Shown here piece after piece: positions 25,278 to 35,756 of a stretch of 64,000 nucleotides of DNA (positions are counted from its first letter, which is position 1; the number at the start of each line of letters is the position of its first letter). This stretch comes from Rosa chinensis (Eukaryota; Streptophyta; Magnoliopsida; Rosales; Rosaceae): positions 29,766,289 through 29,830,288 of the forward strand of contig NC_037091.1 in assembly GCF_002994745.2 (NCBI RefSeq), written 5' to 3'. The notes beneath the pieces are model-generated. The model was not told the DNA's origin and searched no databases. It saw nothing but the letters and a program-made list of their open reading frames with translations. Both the position numbers and the translations under genes were made by a program.

Positions 25278-27477
25278 TGAGACAACCCAAAATTTCACCC
25301 TGAAACCCGAGGGGGGCCTGCGGGACCCACTTTTTGAGAAAATTCGGCAGAACCTCCCCTAAAAGTAGACAATCCAAAACCTATTTAAACACATTTCACT
25401 TCTAATAAACCATCATTATTCTCCTGGAGCCACTCTACTCCCAAAACCAAACAACTCTACAAAACAGATTATCATACAACCAAATATGTCCAACTAGTAA
25501 TTTAAAAGACCACATCCAAGTAATTCAAGTTTACAACCATCTCTGGAGAAATTCTACTCAATCCAACCCATAATTACAATATTAGCAAATAAAGAAAGAG
25601 AATAAAAAAATGATACACTAAGTAGGTTAGCAAGTAACTTGTGAATGATAGATGGCAGCTGTGGTGCTAAGCCTCAACTCCTAGTGCCGAATAGCTACAC
25701 TGCGAACTGGGCATTTGAAACCAAAGGCCCAGGGGAAAGCATATAAAAATGTTAGCGTGAGTGGACAAAAATAAGTAATTGTAAAGGAAAATGGATTTCA
25801 TACTTTCTCACATTTATTCCTTTAAAAACCCGAAGCATGTAACAATGAAGGAAAATAATTCGAATGATGTTTAGTTCAAGAAAACCGATGACCCGATAGT
25901 CACAAACAACTAAGTAAAAAGATTGAAACTCCGGTGCTCAAGAAAATAAGACTAGCCCCGTTAGTTAAACAAAATTGGACTAGCCCCACTAGTCAAGTAA
26001 CAGTAGAGTATGGAGAAGAAGTTATCACCATATGAGTAAAGGAACCTCCCAAGCTCGGGTCGGAGCATCCCATGCTTTTTGCTCAACTCACCCACAAACA
26101 CATAGTAAGTGGGGAGGAGTACTAATAGGCTAGCTAGCAATAATATAAAATTACCCAATTATGGTGGAGTAAAACCATACGAAAACCGAAAACCCATAAG
26201 ATTTCCCCAAAATCCCCCAAAGGAAAACAATACGAGTAAGATTCCCAATCGTATCATACTCGGAAATTCTAAAGAAAAGGCAAATAAACCACTGGCATAT
26301 CCCACACGCCAAGAGACATTCAAAAAGAAAAATATCTCATGACAAAAAAATCATTAACCACAAATTCCGGAATTTCCTCAGAAAGGTTGATCTCAAATCC
26401 AATCATAAAGTAAATCAACTTCCGAAAATCACAATCATAATTAATAATTTAACCTTCCAAAGATAAATCTCACATATGCGTAAAACAACATAAATAAAAG
26501 TGTTCACTTTTAAAAGTGGTTGCATGCATATTTACTTTCAAAATAAAAGTCCACTCACTCTATACGGCTAAGCCTGCCGTCGATCCGAACTCTCCTCGTG
26601 TGGATCCTTCTCACATCTTGTACAATGCAGCACTCATAAATAACTGAACACAGAACGGAATTTAAATTTACGTTAAACATAAACCGAATTCTAAATATCA
26701 CTTTTAAGCACCAAAACCTCCAAACTTCCTCGGATTCATTCCAAACTCCACCACTAATATCGGTTCATCGATTAAAGTGTTTCATAGCATAAATGAGGGA
26801 GATCCAACGGTCAGATTCCCGTAAATCGACACCGAAACTCTAAAATTCAAAACTTCACAATCGATATCAAACTTCTCCAATTTCCACCAAAATCATATCT
26901 ACAAATTCTACAACTCCCAATTAATTTATCCAGTTGTTTAGCTAAAACAACAAGTCAGAAACTGCCCTACATGCCTCCACGCGTCACCAACAATGGCGGC
27001 GCATAGGGCCCACCCGCAGCCGGCCAACTCCGATCCGGGTCACCAAATTTCACCAATAAGATCATTTCAACATTTCCCATATCTTTCACAACTACAACAA
27101 TATCAAAAAATACCTTGGTTGGCTGGAATTTAAGAAAAACAGGAAGAACACCGATTTGAACAGTAAAAGCTTCAAATCTTCGATTCGTCTTCCACACTCC
27201 GATTTGCTTCAAGAAACTTAGAGGGATTCATCAGTGAAGGATGGGTTTTTGATTAGGACCGATTTCGTCGTCGATGGTGGCCGGATTCGGGAGAAATTGC
27301 TGGAAAACCCCAATCTGCTGCAGTAACCTTCTAGGCTTCAATTCTCTCTTCTCTTGCCGAAATACTGTGACCCACTACTATAGGCTTGTGGAGGAGGAGG
27401 AGACGGTTCAAATAAGATCGGTGGCACACCGATTGGTGGCCGGACATTAGGGAATAGACTGGAAAACTAAAGAGGGC

Positions 27478-27571
<94 letters not shown>

Positions 27572-27886
27572 ACGAGTGTGGGTTTCCAGAAATGAAAACA
27601 TACCACAGTAACTTTCCCTTTTTTATACTAAATTATCATGAATAGTAATTTTAGTTATTCGGTTATAACTTTCGCATACGAACTCCGATTTAAGTGTACC
27701 ACATACCCACGGACTCAATTTAATGTCCTCTATGACTTTTATGAAGAAAATTTTCTCAAAACTGACCCGAACAAAAAGTCAACTATTTGGTCCACTAAAA
27801 GTATCGAACAAAGTAAAAAGTGAGGGAAATTTTGTTTACTGTCTATATAACGAGTAAATCAATAAATTTAGGTTCAGGACGTAACA
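25278..27886 (-). repeat. 3' LTR of the truncated gypsy element
   Basis: About 2.6 kb, related along its length to the solo LTR at 18381-20947 (for example ctaaaagtggac near both starts and the cgaactccgattt module near 27680). It ends in ttcaggacgtaaca beside the polypurine tract. Small palindromes around gactagccccactagtc (about 25970-26000) lie where the related LTR has its hairpin array. Confidence 0.8.
27481..27567. repeat. (GA)n microsatellite
   Basis: An 87-bp uninterrupted GA run in the LTR leader just before the conserved module. Shorter GA-rich tracts hold the same position in the LTRs near 20620, 48405 and 54525, so this looks like expansion of an existing feature. Confidence 0.95.
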
Positions 27887-27904
27887 ATCTCCCCTCCTTA
27901 TAAA

Positions 27905-28980
27905 AATTTTGTCCTCTAAATTAACAAACCTGCTGGAAAATATGGGGATACTGCTATCTCATCTGATCCTCTGGTTCCCAAGTAGCCTCCTCCACCAAAT
28001 GACTACTCCAAAGTACTTTAACCAAGGGTATCATCTTGTTCCTGGGTACTTGCTCTCTCTTATCAAGTATTTGAATCGGTTTTTCTTCATACATCAAGTC
28101 TTCCCTCAATTTAATAGGCTGCTTTTGTAGGACATGAGAGGGGTCAGCAATATATTTTTGTGGAGTATGGATACATGGAAGACATCTTGATTCTTTGATA
28201 ATCTTGGAGGTAGTATCAACTGATAAGCAACTGGGCCAACTAGCTCCGATATCTCAAAAGGTCCAATGTATCTAGGACTGAGCTTCCCACATTTTTCAAA
28301 TCGTACAAGACCCTTCTATGAAGATAGTTTTAGGAACACCCAATCACCTATATGAAACTCAAGATCTTTCCTACGGTTATCTGCATAATTCTTTTGCCTA
28401 CTTTGAGCCGCTTTAAGTTTTTCCCTGATCACCGTAACCTTTTCAGTTGTAATCTGCACCTTCCTGGACCAATAAGTTTTCTTTCCCCTACTTCATCTCA
28501 ACACAATGGGGTGCGACACTGCTTGCCATAAAGAGCTTTATAAGGAGCCATATCAATGATGGAATGGTAACTATTATTGTAAGCAAACTCCATCAAGGCC
28601 AAATGATTATCCCAATTTCCCTTGAACTGCAAAACACAAGATCTCAACATGTCTTCTAGAGTCTGAATAGTTCTCTTAGATTGTCCATTGGTTTGAGGGT
28701 GAAATGCGGAGCTAAACTGTGATCGAGTGCCCAAGGCTTCCAGTAAACTATGCCAAAACTTTGAAGTGAAATGGGGATCTCGATCAGAAGTAATGGAGAC
28801 AGGTGTGCCATGAAGTTTCTCTATCTCTTTCATATACAACTCTATATACTTATCCATCTTATAAGTCTTTTGGACCGGTAGAAAGTGTACAGATTTGGTA
28901 AGTCGATCTAAAATTACCCAAATGCTGTCATGACCACTACGAGTACGTGGTAAACCTGACACAAAATCCATAGTGATATG
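27905..28980 (-). pseudogene. Gypsy integrase and chromodomain remnant
   Basis: The frame at 28498-28971 encodes the integrase core: MDFVSGLPRTRSGHDSIWV, SDRDPHFTSKFW, FHPQTNGQSKRTIQTLEDML. Downstream to 27905 other frames give the C-terminal domain and a chromodomain-like VKVLWSSH...EEATWE. This is the Tekay/Del type of chromovirus. Stops and the loss of all upstream domains make it a pseudogene. Confidence 0.8.
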
Positions 28981-29557
28981 CTCCTATTTTCACTCTAGAA
29001 TTAGCAATGGCTGTAACAAACCCGTAAGCTACAATTTATCTTTTCATATTCGGCCACCAATAGTGTTCTCTAAGAGTCTGGTACATTTTGGTTCCGTTGG
29101 GATGCATGGCTTAAGTAGAACTATGAGCCTCTTCTAATATTTCCTGCTTAACATCATCTTGATCTGAAACACAGATTCTATTCCAAAAAATTAAAGTTCC
29201 ATCCCTTTTGATAGTAAAGTCCGTTCTAGAGCCATTCTCAACCGCTTTTCTTAGTTGCTCCAAAGATACATCATAATATTGTGCCTCTAAAAAAGGATCG
29301 GTCTTACATGGAAACTAGCTAGTAAGGCTGCAGATCTATCATCAACTACCAAGCTAACCCCGGTAGCTCGTAATTCATAAAGGAGTGGGACCCGAACTAT
29401 TCTCAAATGTGATAAAGAAATTGAGGGACGACCAGTAAGGCTGCATGGAAACTATCTCTTAATTCATAAAGGAGTGAGACCCAAACTCTAATGTGATAAA
29501 GGAATGTGATAAATAACCAGTAAATCAATAAATTTAGGTTCGGGATGTAACACAATG

Positions 29558-30173
29558 CCCTCATCTTGACATAGTTTCAAGAATGGATCAGATTTGTATT
29601 CACCACCATTATCTGACCTGAGCCTCTTAATTTTTCGACCAGATTGAGTCTCAATCATCCTCTTCCACCTCACAAATATATCTAAGACTTCATCTTTATG
29701 GTTCATGGTGTACACCCATACTCTTCTAGAGAAGTCATCAACAAAAGAGACATAATACTGCTTTACCTCCCAAAGATGCAGTTTTGGTAGGTCCCCATAT
29801 ATCAGTGTGAACATAATCTATAGTACCTTTAGTTTGATGAACTGCGGTACCAAATTCAACTCTTGTCTGTTTTCCCAAGACACAATGTTCAAAAAATTCT
29901 AATTTTTCGGTCTTTGCACCTTTCAATAGACCTTGCTTCACTAATCCCTACTTTGCTTTCTTACCACACCAGCATGTCCAAGACGCATATGCCATAATTT
30001 TGTATTGTCTACATCATCATCTATAGTCTCAGATATTTCTGTTTCACCTGTCACTGTGCTCCCTTGTGGTAAATACAAATTTTTGAACCTTTCACCTCTC
30101 ATCATCACAAGTGAACCGGAGACAACTTTAGCAACTCCATTTTTCAATGTAATTTTGTGCCCTTTTGATTCTA
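29558..30173 (-). pseudogene. Copia GAG-pre-integrase and integrase N-terminus remnant
   Basis: Minus-strand frames encode ESKGHKITLKNG and LYLPQGSTVTG (GAG-pre-integrase), LWHMRLGHAG and HCVLGKQTRVEF (the HHCC zinc site), VHTDIWGP (first catalytic Asp) and RSDNGGEY (second Asp). Stops interrupt the frame. The piece ends abruptly at the foldback element. Confidence 0.85.
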
Positions 30174-31441
30174 GGATCTGGATCAATGGACACACTATTT
30201 GACACAATATTTTACACTCATTTTGAGCCCTTAGATATAGAAGCATTTGATGGTTCTGATTAATTATCTTTAATGACATGGCATTAAATTTCTTCCCAAC
30301 AAAAATTAAAATAATATTACATTAAATTTTCTTTTGTAAGGAAAAAATAAAATAAAAACTATAATTAAAAAAAAAAACAGAAGATCGGGATTCAGGAAAA
30401 ACTAAGATTAGGAAGGAAAAAAAAGAAGAAGCAGAAGACGATGAAGAGAAAAACAAAACGTTAACTCATCTCCTGGTAAAGCATGAAATCTTCCAGATTA
30501 AATTATGATTTAAATTAAATTAGATTTTCTTTATGAATAAGAACTAAAAGAGAAGATGGGATTAGAACAAATATTACCCAATCAAAATCGAACAAGAACT
30601 AAGAATAAGAACTCCATATATAGTATCGATCTACATATATCTACATTCAAATCTTTTATCTCCTTTTCTCTTAGCAACCAAGCAGACAAGAAACTGGTAA
30701 CAATGAAGAGTCCGCGTAACTAGATAGCCTGGTATGCATATCTTCTTTTCTGGAAAATTATCTTCTTTTCTTACCAGCTATATAACCCTTTCAAATGTGC
30801 ATTAAGGACTGAAGAAAACCCAAACCCCAAGACTCCCTCACCAATGCCGGGAGTCACCAATGCCAAGTGCATTGCAAATACCAAAACAAGAAATTCATCA
30901 TGAACTCTTCCATTCATTGTATTAAAAAAAAAAACTATTAACCCCAATTTGAAAACCTAAATCATAAAATAAATAATAATCTACAACTCGAATTGGATGG
31001 ATATATCAACCCCCATTATGGTTTCATAATTGGTCTTTGATCTGTAAGTACGAATAGAAATTTTGGTGACCTTGATTTCCCCATCTTTACGTTGTGTTGG
31101 TGTTATTAAGGTCAATGTCAGACTTCCTCCATGGAGGATTGGATTATCTGTTCTCCTTTTTGATACAAAAAAAAAAAAAAAAAATTAATCAATCTTCCAT
31201 TCATGCTTTTCCATAAGACGAGACAAGTCTTGCTCTTCTCTTCTTGATTTTTTTTTCTTTCTAATCTCAGATTTTTTTTTTCTTAAAATTTAATCTAATA
31301 TTATTTTAATTTTTATTGGGAAGAAATTTAATGCCATGTCATTAAAGACAATTAATCAGAACCATTAAATGCTTTTATATCTAAGGGTTCAAAATGAGTG
31401 TAAAAAATTGTGTCAAATAATGTGTCCATTGATCCGGACCC
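30174..31441. mobile_element. Foldback element with inverted arms of about 150 bp
   Basis: The arm from 30174 (ggatctggatcaatggacac) to about 30330 reappears inverted at about 31290-31441. Shared blocks include ggacacactatttgacacaa and tttagatatagaagcatt-type stretches. The interior is AT-rich with no recognised coding frame. No clean target duplication was found, and the copia sequence is not restored beyond 31441, so a deletion probably accompanied or followed the insertion. A non-autonomous Mutator-like element is possible. Confidence 0.7.
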
Positions 31442-31699
31442 ATATTGGATCTGAATCCCCCACCACTAGATAATCTATCATTTCTCTATTAATACCATAC
31501 CTCAATGAATGAATTCCCTTAATCTTACCTTTTGTATTTGATTGATATTTAATTTTGTAAGATATATATCAAACATTGAATTTTGATCCGACAAGAATTT
31601 CAATATGGTTGTAAAAAGACATTAACTACTGTTAATTATTTGTTGTTTTTATACTTCAATTTTATGTTTAGGATGACAAAACTGCATACATACATTCAT

Positions 31700-31754
<55 letters not shown>

Positions 31755-31757
<3 letters not shown>

Positions 31758-32160
31758 GGCCCTTCTAGTGAGGAATCCCCTTTTTTTGGTCTTTTATAGG
31801 GATAGACATTATACCAACTTTTCGATCATATTTTCACATCTTAACCGTTCAGTTTTTAGGTCCTAATATATAGATCACTTCTGCAAATTTTCAGCCAATT
31901 TGGTGATCGTTAAGGTATCCAAAACTGCAATTTACCATTATAAACACGAATGGTTCCGGTTCGACAGATTCAGTCCGTTCGTGTAAATTGCAGTTTTGGA
32001 TGCCTTAACGATCACCAATTTGGCTGAAAATTTGCATAAGTGATCTATACATTAGGACCTAAAAACTGAACGGTTAAGATGTGAAAATATGATCTGAAAG
32101 TTGGTATAATGTCTATCCCTATAAAAGACCAAAAAAAGGGGATTCCTCACTAGAAGGGCC

Positions 32161-32163
<3 letters not shown>
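31755..32163. mobile_element. 409-bp hairpin MITE inside a TA microsatellite
   Basis: Terminal inverted repeats CAGGGCCCTTCTAGTGAGGA, with arms of about 180 bp that are almost perfect complements and a loop of about 50 bp near 31936-31984. It sits between TA runs (about 31704-31754 and 32164-32206), fitting a TA target duplication. No coding capacity. Its arms match the diverged copy at 14041-14308. Confidence 0.85.
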
Positions 32164-32206
<43 letters not shown>

Positions 32207-32210
<4 letters not shown>

Positions 32211-32330
32211 TAGTTAACCTAGGCATATATATCTCCTAATTAACTAAGAGAGTCTTGCCCTCGTGATATTCACCATGAGCCCTTCACATTGAATTTTGTC
32301 CACCAATCAAATTAAAGCTAATATTCAATA
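32207..32330 (-). repeat. Outer part of the copia 5' LTR
   Basis: Matches 14376-14498 (cctagttaacctagg, then tatatctcctaatta, then ccaccaatcaaattaaa). Sequence below the MITE (31442-31700) does not match the 3' LTR, so the rest of this LTR is lost or replaced. Confidence 0.75.
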
Positions 32331-32335
32331 TATGT

Positions 32336-33110
32336 ATCGTCCTTTCTAAAGAGAATGTTGGCGTTACAAATGAGGCCAATGTATAAGATACACTAAATGT
32401 GAATCTATGTACATGTTCTTATTTGCATACAATTTCTCATGATATCTTTACGTCTTTGATGAATAACAAAAGTTAGACTAGACTAACTACAGATCGATAG
32501 ATTCTCAAGAAGACATAAATGGGTCATTTTGTCATGATCTTCTATTTAATTTAGACGATTTCACGCGACACTAATGGTACAGTAAAAGGACAAATTTAAA
32601 TGTATTCTTTTTTACGTGTGCTAGCTTTTCATGATAACGGCAATTCATTTGTTGTCTATATTTCTCACACCATTTATGTAGTAACACATGTAAACAAATA
32701 TTTAAATTTGAATCAAAAGTTTATGTATGAAGTTTTTTTCATGTGAAGAAAATTTTGATCGTTATGAATAAAGGAGGAGCTAGTAGAAACACTATATAGC
32801 AGACAACTTTCATTTGAAATGCAAATCAAGGAGAAGAAGAGATTGGTTCTACTAGGTTATTTAAGTTTAGATTGAATTCTTCCCACATTGAAAACATGAG
32901 TGAGTTAAACAATCCAAAAATAAAAAATAGTCATAACTCATTAAAGTGGGTACAAAACACTCCTATAGCCAACCAATTTGTAAAGCGCACATCTATGAGT
33001 TCTAGCAAGAATATCATATTCTATTATTTCTCTATTTCATAAACAAGTCTTGCGAGAAAACAAGGCATGTATAAGAATTAATTTGAGTTTCATAAGAATA
33101 ACAAAGCTCG
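32336..33110. other. AT-rich intergenic DNA
   Basis: No gene, RNA or transposon end is recognised in this stretch between the copia element and the retroposon. Confidence 0.4.
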
Positions 33111-33127
33111 TAGCATTGGTTTCTCTT

Positions 33128-34193
33128 TTTCTTTTCTTTTTTTAAACAGAAAATAACCATTAATCAACAAAGCTTACAATGGGGGGACATGAACCAAAAC
33201 CCCAAGAAACCGTGGTTACATAGACCATCAGGCCAAAGGGCCCAAACTCTAACCACCAGACGCCCATTTCCAAGGCTACTTTGAACATATGAACCCTAAA
33301 ATTTCAGTAAAATCTCGTAATCAACTGCATAGAAGACAGTGTCCTCTTCAACACCGTGTCCGAAGGTACTAGACCACGTGTAAAGGATCACTTACCAGCA
33401 AATCGACAACAAAAGTAAACCAGAGTTGAACAAAATCGTCCTCATCCTCGGGAATGACACCATTTACATGGCATAACACCTAGACCAAATCCTATCTCAA
33501 CAGAGTCAGAGACCCACCCTAGCTCAGAAGAGTAGGGACTTATTAAACCTAAACAAGCCAAACAGAAAACCCTAATGAAAAAACAACTAAAACCATGCAG
33601 AACCAACAAGGCCCAAAAACAGAGGCCCAGCCCAACCCCCACTTCCCCCAACAGTAATCCAACAATGCCGCAAACCGTTCCCGCCACCGGTGAGCACCAT
33701 CACCACCACCCTGTGGCCTTACCGTATCCTGATACCTCCCCTCCACCTTGCCAAAAAGCAAGCAAAGTCTACACCCAGTTAACGACCGCATCCAGATCCA
33801 AAACCATAACAGAAACAGATCCCAACAAGGATCCCATTTGCCGCGATTAGACCGCATCCGCCATAACCCCAATCGCTTGGTCGATGACACCATAACCCAC
33901 CGCCGGGAAGAAAGAATCTGCCACAACCCCAGAACCGCCGTCGCTCCTGATCTAAGAGGGACAGATTTAGATCGATCTGCCCAACCCGAGGTCGAGAACC
34001 CACCCTCCTCCCCTAGACCACGACTCTGCCTTGAGGACCCGCCACTAACCATCAACGACATCCCCTCCTGGGCTGGAATGCAACGGCGGGATTGCCGGTG
34101 GCGTTCGGCCGGGAGAGAACGAGCAGACTACGGGTTAACCTTTTCTTCTTCGCGCGTGGGGCGCGTTCCCTTGGTATAGTAGATAACCCTCCC
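33128..34193 (-). mobile_element. Retroposon with poly(A) end and 17-bp target duplication
   Basis: Flanked by an exact direct repeat tagcattggtttctctt (33111-33127 and 34194-34210). The T/C-rich start at 33128-33144 is the 3' tail on the minus strand. The body is about 1.07 kb, and its minus-strand 5' half is GC-rich with open frames (33442-33687, 33549-34061) that I cannot assign. The long duplication and the tail fit target-primed reverse transcription by LINE machinery. Confidence 0.85.
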
Positions 34194-34473
34194 TAGCATT
34201 GGTTTCTCTTATTTAATATCAGATACAAATTACATGATGACGGTATAGATAACGTTTATCTCCATTGACCTTAAAATTATTGCTAATAGATTCTTTCGTA
34301 CTTAAAGACAAATTTAAGAAAGCAATTAAATAAAAGTTAAAAAAAGTTATGTTACATTAATTAACTTTTTCTCTATAATTAAGTTGACAGATATGTCTCT
34401 CCTTAAAAAGACTCTCCCCTCGCATGAAAAATAAGGTTTGTGGGTGTTAGGGACTATCTTGTTGGGTGATGAT

Positions 34474-35756
34474 ATGAATCTCTCAAACAATTCTTACCCA
34501 CCTACTCCACAAGTTTTGCACGACTTCAAGCCTATGCCTTCCTCGCAAGAGGTGAATTAGCTTCTTAATTAATATCTTTCACTTTCCCTTCTCTATGTTT
34601 TTTTCTCTTCCGTATCAGTTCTAGGTATATTTGGTATAATTGAATTAGCTTCCTAATTATACATGCAAGTAGAGAGTAGACACCATATCTGAATTTTTCA
34701 TTTGTTTTAAATTCTTTTATTGATATTGGTTATCGTTGATCTAATCAAATAGGAGGCTGAAGCGGCTAGACGAAACAATTTTGTCCAACTGCAGATGAAT
34801 AATGTGCAGCTGTTTTGGAATAAGCAATTGCTCGAGATTCACAATACTTCAGGTTTAATTTCTTTCAAATATTGTTTATTTTTCATTCTTTTTATCAAAA
34901 GAACAACTGAAAATACACAACAAATTAATAGTCATGGCGGTGAATAGCGCTCACAGCCTCCCATATCTACTGTGCAATTAGATCAAATGGTATTGAATTT
35001 TATATATTTATTTATTTTTTATTTTCATCATCTAAAGAGATTCCTATTAATTTAAATTATATATTTTACCATTTTTTGTTGAAAAATCTGCAAACAAATT
35101 ACTGTTGTTAGGTTGAATTTGTTCGATCTGCTTTTAATTTTTGTTAGTAGAATTTCGATTTCAATCTGGCTTTTCAAAGAGAAGAGAAAAGAAGAAAAGA
35201 GAAAGAGTATTAGAGGAAACAACCAAAAGTTTTTATTTTTATTTTTATTTTTTGGGAACATGATTGGTTAATTATGCATGTAAAAACAGTGTCTAGGAGT
35301 TGCCATCAACTACCTCTTGCGCGGGTGAAAAGGATTATGAAATCAAATGGAGTGGCCAAGGTAATTACTAACTTAGTAATTCAAAATTGACCATATATCA
35401 TATATATGTTGGATCTTTGTTAATTATAAAAATAATTGTATAATACGGTTGATGACATGGAGAAGCAGATGATCAGTTCAGAGACTCCGATCTTGTTCTC
35501 GAAAGCATGTGAGCTATTCATAATGGAGCTTACCCTTCGGGCATGGCTTCAGGCAGAAGTAAGCAAGAGGCGAACATTGCAGAAGTGTGACATTGCCAAG
35601 GCTATTAGGAACGATCAACTTCTTCACAATTTCTTGGCTCCTATTGTTTTCTGTACTCTCCATGACCACGAGGGCGAGAACAAGAACGAGGTAGAGATTC
35701 TAGGTGACCCTTCATCAATGTCCTCCGCTCCTGGTTTTCCTTCCAAGGTATGTTAG
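34474..35756 (+). CDS. NF-YC-like histone-fold transcription factor subunit
   Basis: Exons 34474-34551, 34753-34852, 35290-35360 and 35469-35756, all with GT-AG introns and matching phases; product 178 residues. Residues about 36-53 (LQMNNVQLFWNKQLLEIH) match the alpha-N region of NF-YC. The histone fold covers HQLPLARVKRIMK (65-77), MISSETPILFSKACELFI (84-101) and KRRTLQKCDIAKAI (116-129). NF-YC pairs with NF-YB, and the dimer then recruits NF-YA to CCAAT boxes. The loop normally ADEDVR is SNGVAK here, and most plant NF-YC genes have few introns, so this is a divergent member. The last codons include a strong donor (AAG|GTATGT); splicing to 35900 would give an immediate TGA and remove only two residues. 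Confidence 0.88.

Larger units (their letters stand above)
25206..29552 (-). mobile_element. Truncated chromodomain gypsy element inserted in copia integrase
   Basis: Target duplication caatg at 25201-25205 and 29553-29557; removing the insert rejoins copia CQDEGIVRHFKVRE. Within it lie a nearly full 3' LTR (25278-27886), a purine tract (plus atctcccctcctt, 27887-27899), an integrase and chromodomain remnant, and only about 45 bp of the 5' LTR at 29510-29552. Gag, protease and RT are gone. The first 72 bp (25206-25277) repeat the LTR start in the opposite orientation. Confidence 0.8.
13734..32330 (-). mobile_element. Ty1/copia LTR retrotransposon, decayed and split by nested insertions
   Basis: Read on the minus strand, this element runs from 32330 down to 13734. 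The flanking 5-bp direct repeat is tatgt (13729-13733 and 32331-32335). The outer 123 bp at 32207-32330 match 14376-14498 of the other LTR. Polyprotein pieces occur in the order expected: GAG-pre-integrase and integrase start (29558-30173), integrase end plus RT start (24197-25200), then RT and RNase H (14545-15804). Insertions at 15810-24191 and 25206-29552, with 5-bp duplications, separate the pieces, and removing them rejoins the protein at both junctions. Gag and the inner part of the 5' LTR are missing. Several stops show it is dead. Confidence 0.85.

Noticed and set aside
31583..31768. 61-codon frame ending in repeated YIYIYI
   Set aside because: It is a translated TA microsatellite.
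33549..34179. Overlapping frames on both strands (170 and 143 codons)
   Set aside because: They lie inside a retroposon with a 17-bp duplication, overlap each other, and neither matches a family I know.
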